Below, piece after piece: positions 60,237 through 64,000 of a stretch of DNA of 64,000 bases. The notes beneath the pieces were generated by a model that had not been told where the DNA came from, ran no database searches, and saw nothing but the letters and a program-made list of their open reading frames with translations. The translations under genes and the position numbers were made by a program. Where the stretch lies: the NCBI RefSeq assembly GCF_037975245.1, contig NC_092567.1, forward strand, positions 19,102,876 through 19,166,875. Direction: 5' to 3'. Positions within the stretch are counted from its first letter, which is position 1. Each line of letters opens with the position of its first letter. The stretch comes from Apostichopus japonicus. Lineage: Eukaryota; Echinodermata; Holothuroidea; Aspidochirotida; Stichopodidae.

Positions 60237-61024
60237 GTTAGCATTTTCAAACAATAATACCACGGCTATAGTGTGATATATGGGTTAGTATAATCAATCT
60301 ATATAACCACGGCTGGATCAAAATCGGTTCTATATATAGTATATAGTCGAAAAATGTTACCACGGGTAATGTGATAAATGATCGGTTGGTATAAACTATA
60401 AAAAGTCTCACGTGATATATCGACGTGTTATAATCCACACGTATATGAGCAAGCATTGTGATATATCTATCGGCTAGTGGTGACACAGCATATATATAAG
60501 GTATAATCCTACTGTGAAGTACCGGGTAGCACGTTACAATCAAGAAAGCTAGTGTGCTAAATCGGTTAGTGTTACAAAATATAACGGTTTAATGATATAC
60601 CGGTTACAGCGTAATCGAAAAGTACGCTCTATAGGTCCTACTATAGGCTGGTGTGATATATCAGTTCGTATGATGGAACAAATCTATCATGCTATATGTT
60701 GGGTACACTTGCCAATGTGCAGGGGGGGGGGGTCGGCCAGGGGGGTGGAATGTCAGAACCTCCGGAGAAATTCAAGCATATTTAACTTGGGGCCAACACT
60801 GAAAACCTAACATTACTTGCACAGCATACCAACGATTGAACGCTTAATTTAATTAAAACATCTCTCACTTTCACAAAACCTATATAACTATATATACGAG
60901 CACGTTGGAATAATATTACAATCTGTAATGATGTGAATACATAAATATAAATATAAATACTCACTGTTTCCTCGATTGATTCACATTCCGTGACTTCTTC
61001 AGAACATAATTTATACGTTGTCAT
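43716..61024 (-). CDS. Tentative three-exon gene for a small charged protein (153 residues)
   Basis: Candidate minus-strand exons: 61024-60965 ([23 protein letters not shown], donor GTGAGT), 48308-48212 (acceptor [24 protein letters not shown] to RRRWSADN, donor GTATTA) and 44020-43716 (acceptor [25 protein letters not shown] to stop). Phases agree (0 then 1), giving 153 residues. The last exon contains a positively charged, possibly amphipathic stretch ([31 protein letters not shown]) and an acidic C-terminus. I do not recognise a family. The acceptor before the middle exon is good, and an in-frame TAA lies just ahead of its ATG, so it is more likely internal than first. Introns would be 12.7 and 4.2 kb and full of repeats, so the first exon could be wrong or others missed. 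No membrane segment or signal peptide. Confidence 0.45.
44295..44976. mobile_element. hAT element with 8-bp TSD GTGCCAAG
   Basis: The left end CAGTGGCGGCGCCAAGG and right end CCTGGCGCCGCCACTG are inverted. The exact duplication GTGCCAAG flanks it (44287-44294 and 44977-44984). G- and C-tracts lie just inside both ends. It is 682 bases with no transposase. It lies just upstream of the last exon of the tentative minus-strand gene. Confidence 0.9.
44985..48211. other. Intron/intergenic stretch with microsatellites
   Basis: No supported exon. It contains an AG-repeat at about 45645-45667, C-runs near 45.61 and 45.89 kb, and a long TA/TATG microsatellite at 47817-47930 followed by a G-run. Short open frames here look random. 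Confidence 0.45.
47817..47930. repeat. TATATATG/TA microsatellite
   Basis: GTATGTATATATAT-type repeats grade into pure TA dinucleotides over about 114 bases. The open frame across it (YIYVYIY-like) is a repeat artefact. Confidence 0.95.
48309..53128. other. Repeat-poor intron/intergenic stretch, no exon seen
   Basis: AT-rich sequence with poly-C and poly-G runs near 48.52, 49.18, 49.64, 49.72 and 51.78 kb, but without recognisable TSDs around them. An AC-run sits at about 48352-48362. No reading frame has both convincing composition and splice sites. Confidence 0.4.
53129..53310. repeat. Dispersed repeat, copy 1 (partner at 55228-55395)
   Basis: A segment with landmarks GGTGGTTTAGGTCAGACTAG, ATGGTATTACAAAACAGCTG and TTTAGGGATCTGCAGA, then a G-rich tract and AATAAAACGTGGTTCG. 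It recurs at 55228-55395 with few changes and G-tracts of different length. Confidence 0.85.
54139..54394. mobile_element. MITE with long internally repetitive inverted ends (CGCCCAAC motif)
   Basis: The left arm from about 54144 begins CTGGTCACTTCGCCCAACAA and carries several CGCCCAAC motifs 17-20 bases apart. The right arm ends TTGGGCGAAGTGACCAG at 54389 and is its near-perfect inverse. The 8-base sequence CAGTATTG flanks it (54131-54138 and 54395-54402), a possible target duplication. It encodes no protein. Confidence 0.75.
55228..55395. repeat. Dispersed repeat, copy 2 (partner at 53129-53310)
   Basis: Direct-orientation copy of the 53.1-kb repeat, sharing the CAGACTAG, AAACAGCTGG, GATCTGCAGA and ACGTGGTTCG landmarks. 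No target duplications are obvious, so it may be a segmental copy or a truncated element. Confidence 0.85.
56083..56397. repeat. Tandem repeat, about 2.4 copies of a 129-bp unit
   Basis: Units share GGAACGCCAAA-GGCTCAC, ACGATATGTCCAT, TTAATAACTGATATGCGGCT and AAACATGTACATGA. The third copy is truncated close to the hAT element at 56417. Confidence 0.85.
56417..56916. mobile_element. hAT element with 8-bp TSD GAACTGTA and internal duplication
   Basis: The ends CAGGGGCGTAGCGA and TCGCTACGCCCCTG are inverted, and the exact duplication GAACTGTA flanks it (56409-56416 and 56917-56924). About 137 bases (from TTTGATTTGCCGACGG at 56459 and again at about 56596) are duplicated in tandem. G- and C-tracts are present. 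Non-autonomous. Confidence 0.9.
57662..57813. mobile_element. MITE with 6-bp TSD (family A), copy 3
   Basis: Same family as the copies near 11.1 and 15.7 kb. It has exact 6-base flanks AAGAAG (57656-57661 and 57814-57819). It lacks half of the internal palindrome (CGCGAATTATCCG remains) and two bases near the right end, giving 152 bases. Confidence 0.82.
58620..58997. mobile_element. hAT element with 8-bp TSD GCTCTCGT
   Basis: The ends CAGTGGCGTAGGAA and TTCCTACGCCCTTG are inverted. The exact duplication GCTCTCGT lies at 58612-58619 and 58998-59005. It is 378 bases, with G/C tracts and duplicated TTAGATGCAATTTGGTGC-like segments, and no transposase. Confidence 0.9.
60050..60690. repeat. Highly diverged tandem repeat around GATATATCGGTTAGTATAAT
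   Basis: The phrase GTGATATATCGGTTAGTATAAT recurs in mutated form roughly every 45-70 bases (for example near 60085, 60160, 60275, 60380, 60415, 60460, 60560 and 60655), with an embedded AT microsatellite at 60204-60233. It looks like an old decayed satellite. Confidence 0.6.
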
Positions 61025-61094
61025 CTTGCTCCAGTAGGATAAATGGATTATTTTCTTTACTGGGATTTTTTCCCCGCACAAAAATAGTAACCCC

Positions 61095-61300
61095 AGTCAG
61101 AGGTGGAAATCTTCAAACGTAGCAGTTCCTTTGTTCCAGAAGAACTTCCAACATCTTCTACAGCAGATAATTACAGATTTGATACCGACGTAAAAAACGC
61201 GGAGCGAAGCAGAGAAGAACACAAAACAGCGGGAACTTCCTTCAATCGTCTTTCGTCATATGTTTTGGTGGGGAAACAAAAGGCTTGTAGTCTCTGCTAA
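61095..61300 (+). CDS. Possible terminal exon of an unknown gene, ends with CSLC
   Basis: After an AG acceptor (ACCCCAGTCAG), a 68-codon frame reads VEIFKRSSSFVPEELPTSS, then SREEHKTAGTSFNRLSSYVL, ending KACSLC and a stop. Composition is protein-like, and CSLC fits a CXXX prenylation pattern. No upstream exon was found, and the frame lies immediately beside the candidate first exon of a minus-strand model, so both may not be real. Confidence 0.25.
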
Positions 61301-61519
61301 AAAGGCCTAGATGAGTATGTTGAAATATGACTCTCTGTAGACCTATAAGTGACTGGTAGGTGATTCCTGTGAACATATAACAAATAGAAGAACAAAATAA
61401 GATCGAATATCAGAATGCACGTAAACTGTTGCTGTATGTATGTAGGCCTATGTATGTATGTATGTATATATATATATGTATACAGGGTTCGCAGGTTTCT
61501 TCCGGGGGTGGAAAAAACC

Positions 61520-61545
61520 GCGGAATAAACCGCGGTTTATTCCGC
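61520..61545. repeat. 26-bp perfect palindrome
   Basis: Centred on AATAAACCGCGGTTTATT, with GCGG and CCGC outer arms, it is exactly self-complementary. It sits between two GGTTTCTTCCGG segments (about 61493 and 61559), suggesting a larger decayed element. Confidence 0.85.
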
Positions 61546-62084
61546 TCGGAAGAAATAGGTTTCTTCCGGACAAAATGGAAGAAACTCATTTTTGGGGGAA
61601 AAACTTTTGATAAAGTTTCATAACAACCTGCAATAATTTCTAACTATGTAATAAATGGACAAGAAGCACTAAAGTGTCATCTAGGTAGTCTAGATCTAGG
61701 TTAGGAGCAAATGACCTGCTTCCAGCATATACTGTACACAATATAGTACTAGGCTACTAGCATCGGACAATTCAGGGAACAACTATGGGCAAGCTTTATT
61801 TTGCAGACCAGGATTGTCCTGATTATAGCCCAGTTAGTTAACAAGAGCCCAAGGGCACTGTGGTTCCTTGCTTGGGGTATATGACAATACACATAATATT
61901 ATCAAGCAAGATTGGGCTGAAATAGTCCAAGTAATTGTGGTCCTACATGTTCCCATAAAGTAACCAACACTATAGCCAACACTTTTGTGATCACAAAATG
62001 TGATCGGATTTTTTATCAAAAGGCATTTTTGAGATCTAAATATGGCGTCGAAAATGTAAGAAATATAAGAGACCTACAAGCGTG

Positions 62085-63300
62085 TCACACCACACCATTC
62101 ACAACTTGTCCCAAAATATCAACCATGTCACACCTTGGCATTGAGATTTAATTGCATTAAATGTCAAAAAATTAACTTTGAACTTGTATGTAACTTCACA
62201 CACAAAGGTCACCCGGAGGTCAACCAATTGACATTTTTGATCGGTGAGACCTAAATAGAGCATGACTGTAAAAATTCAAACATTTTTTCTTTGCCCATTT
62301 TCTCCCCCCATAATACTACTTTTTTAACATTAGCTGACCTTTGGTGACCTTGGATCACATAACCGTTAAGTTTGAAAATATTCCCCTATACCATTTGCAA
62401 CTTGTCCAAAAAAATCAACCTTGTCACACCTTGGCACTGGGAGTTATTGCATTAAATGTGTGAAAATTAACTTTGACCTCAAATAACTTCGCACACGAAG
62501 GTCAAATGGGGGTCAACCCATTGACATTTATGATCAAAAGTTACCTTTGACATCTGAAAATAGCATCGAAACTGTAAAAATCCCCAAAACACGGAAAGGT
62601 CACCAGAGGTCAAATTGAGGTCAAGGGTCACCCAGATGCGGGTCGACAATTGGATTACATTGAGGCAACTCCCAACCCTAACAGACATTTTGTTCTCAAG
62701 TTATTGCAAAAATACTAGTTTTTTATCATTAATTGACCTTTGGTGACCTTGTATCACATAACCGTTAAGTTTGAAAATATTCCCCTATACAATTTGCAAC
62801 TACTCCAAAAATATTAACCTTGTCACACCTTGGAACTGGGAGTTATTGCATTAAATGTCTGAAAATTAACTTTGACCTCATATAACTTCGCACACGAAGG
62901 TCACACGGGGGTCAACCCATTGACATTTATGATCAGAAGTTACCTTTAACATCTGAAAATAGCATCAAAACTGTAAAAATCCACAAAACACTAAAAGGTC
63001 ACCAAAGGTCAAATTGAGGTCAAGGGTCACCCAGATGCGGGTCGACAATTGGATTACATTGAAGCAACTCCCAACCCTAACGGACAATTTGTTCTCAAGT
63101 TATCGCAAAAATACTAGTTTTTTATCATTAATTGACCTTTGGTGACCTCGGATCACATGACCGTTAAGTTTGAAAATGTTCCCCTAACCAGTTAACAACT
63201 TTTCCCAAAATATCAATCTTGTCGCACATTGGCACTGGGAGTTATTGCAGTTTTAATATGTTCGGTTTTTGGACCATAAATGACCTTTGGTGACCTTTGT
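62085..63300. repeat. 399-bp satellite rich in AGGTCA half-sites
   Basis: About three copies in tandem. The marker TTGTCACACC starts at 62421, 62820 and 63219 (the last with one change), spaced 399 bases, and a first shortened copy begins near 62.1 kb. Each unit has TGACCT-TTGG-TGACCT, a direct repeat with a 4-base gap, at 62335-62350, 62734-62749, 63133-63148 and 63281-63296. Each full unit also has a cluster of four AGGTCA-type motifs (around 62593-62630 and 62994-63031). Confidence 0.9.
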
Positions 63301-63420
63301 GGGCACCAAAAACAATAGGGCACACCTTCTCCATATGGCGGATCTATAGTCCAAGTTTGGCCTCAATCCAACTTTCCCTTATTGAGATAGAGCGTACCCA
63401 AGAAAGTGTCACAGATGCAC

Positions 63421-63450
63421 ACACAGACACACACACACACACACACACAC
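63421..63450. repeat. AC dinucleotide microsatellite
   Basis: An almost pure AC run of about 30 bases just after the 399-bp satellite. Confidence 0.95.
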
Positions 63451-64000
63451 GCCAACCTGACTGCATAGGTTCCTTTTGCTAAAGCAAGGAACCAAAAACT
63501 AGTTTCTGAGTGAAGGGGCAAGTGTTTGCTGGAAATTAGTGTAGGCCTACTACAATACACACTCATTATTACCATTACATTGACCACTATGACCATATTT
63601 TGTGGAGCTTGAACTCAAGACATGAGGGTTACAGATTCGACTGGAAGTTGTAGTGTGAAATGAGGGCTGGCTCGTGGCCAGCTGTGTTTAATTGTGGATG
63701 TTTGTTCTTTTTGCTTTTGGGATGACAAGTCCTCCTGTTAACTACAAGTTGTAATTTAGGGAAATGCAGAAATTAAACTGTTGCCTAAATCGAAGAGATG
63801 TTGTTCGGCTGTTTTCTTGGTGTTCATTGTATTAAATCCTCAGTTCATGGGCCAATCCAGGTTAATCATTCATACAGTATGGCCAGTTATGCAATTCTGG
63901 TTGATGGGGGGATCGCGAGATGATAAGTAGTCCTTCAATATTGTGATATACTGTAAAGCAAACATCTTTTGGTGAAGAAAAACAACCCAAAATTATAATT
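63451..64000. other. Window end, nothing supported
   Basis: Non-coding AT-rich sequence with no recognised gene, RNA or element. Confidence 0.4.

Overview
This is nuclear DNA from an animal. It is AT-rich, has spliced genes with consensus GT/AG junctions, and is crowded with non-autonomous DNA transposons, minisatellites and microsatellites. The gene content (an ELOVL4-type fatty acid elongase, COMMD9, a secreted collagen/C1q protein) and the many poly-G-bearing hAT elements suggest a marine invertebrate deuterostome such as an echinoderm. That placement is inference. Nothing looks bacterial, and no virus, CRISPR array or toxin gene was seen.

Layout. (1) 2.0-8.5 kb, plus strand: a complete six-coding-exon ELOVL4-like gene of 318 codons. 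Its introns hold two tandem arrays, one of which appears to be made of decayed copies of the end of its own exon 4. (2) 9-20.9 kb: no convincing gene; hAT, TTAA-type and 6-bp-TSD MITEs, a segmental duplication and a 36-bp satellite. (3) 21.1-26.1 kb, minus strand: a five-exon secreted collagen/C1q gene of 329 codons, with a 1.9-kb hAT element nested in its last intron. (4) 26.8-28 kb: nested hAT elements. (5) 29.4-32.9 kb, minus strand: a 1130-residue, mostly disordered, charge-rich protein in one coding exon. (6) 34.7-35.9 kb, minus strand: exons of an unrecognised gene, head to head with (7) COMMD9, plus strand, 35.97-39.5 kb, seven exons, 200 codons. (8) 43.7-61.0 kb, minus strand: a tentative three-exon gene for a small charged protein of 153 residues, whose introns are full of repeats. 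(9) 62.0-63.3 kb: a 399-bp satellite rich in AGGTCA half-sites.

The genes belong to unrelated pathways (ER lipid elongation, COMMD/Commander trafficking, secreted C1q-type recognition), so no operon-like or pathway logic is implied. The most unusual signals are structural: the exon-seeded array in ELOVL intron 4, a set of nine hAT elements with readable 8-bp target duplications (two nested inside others) that share a roughly 100-bp module, a three-copy MITE family with 6-bp target duplications, and TTAA MITEs carried inside another MITE. Exon boundaries were worked out by hand from reading frame, splice consensus and recalled family alignments. No search or transcript data were available.
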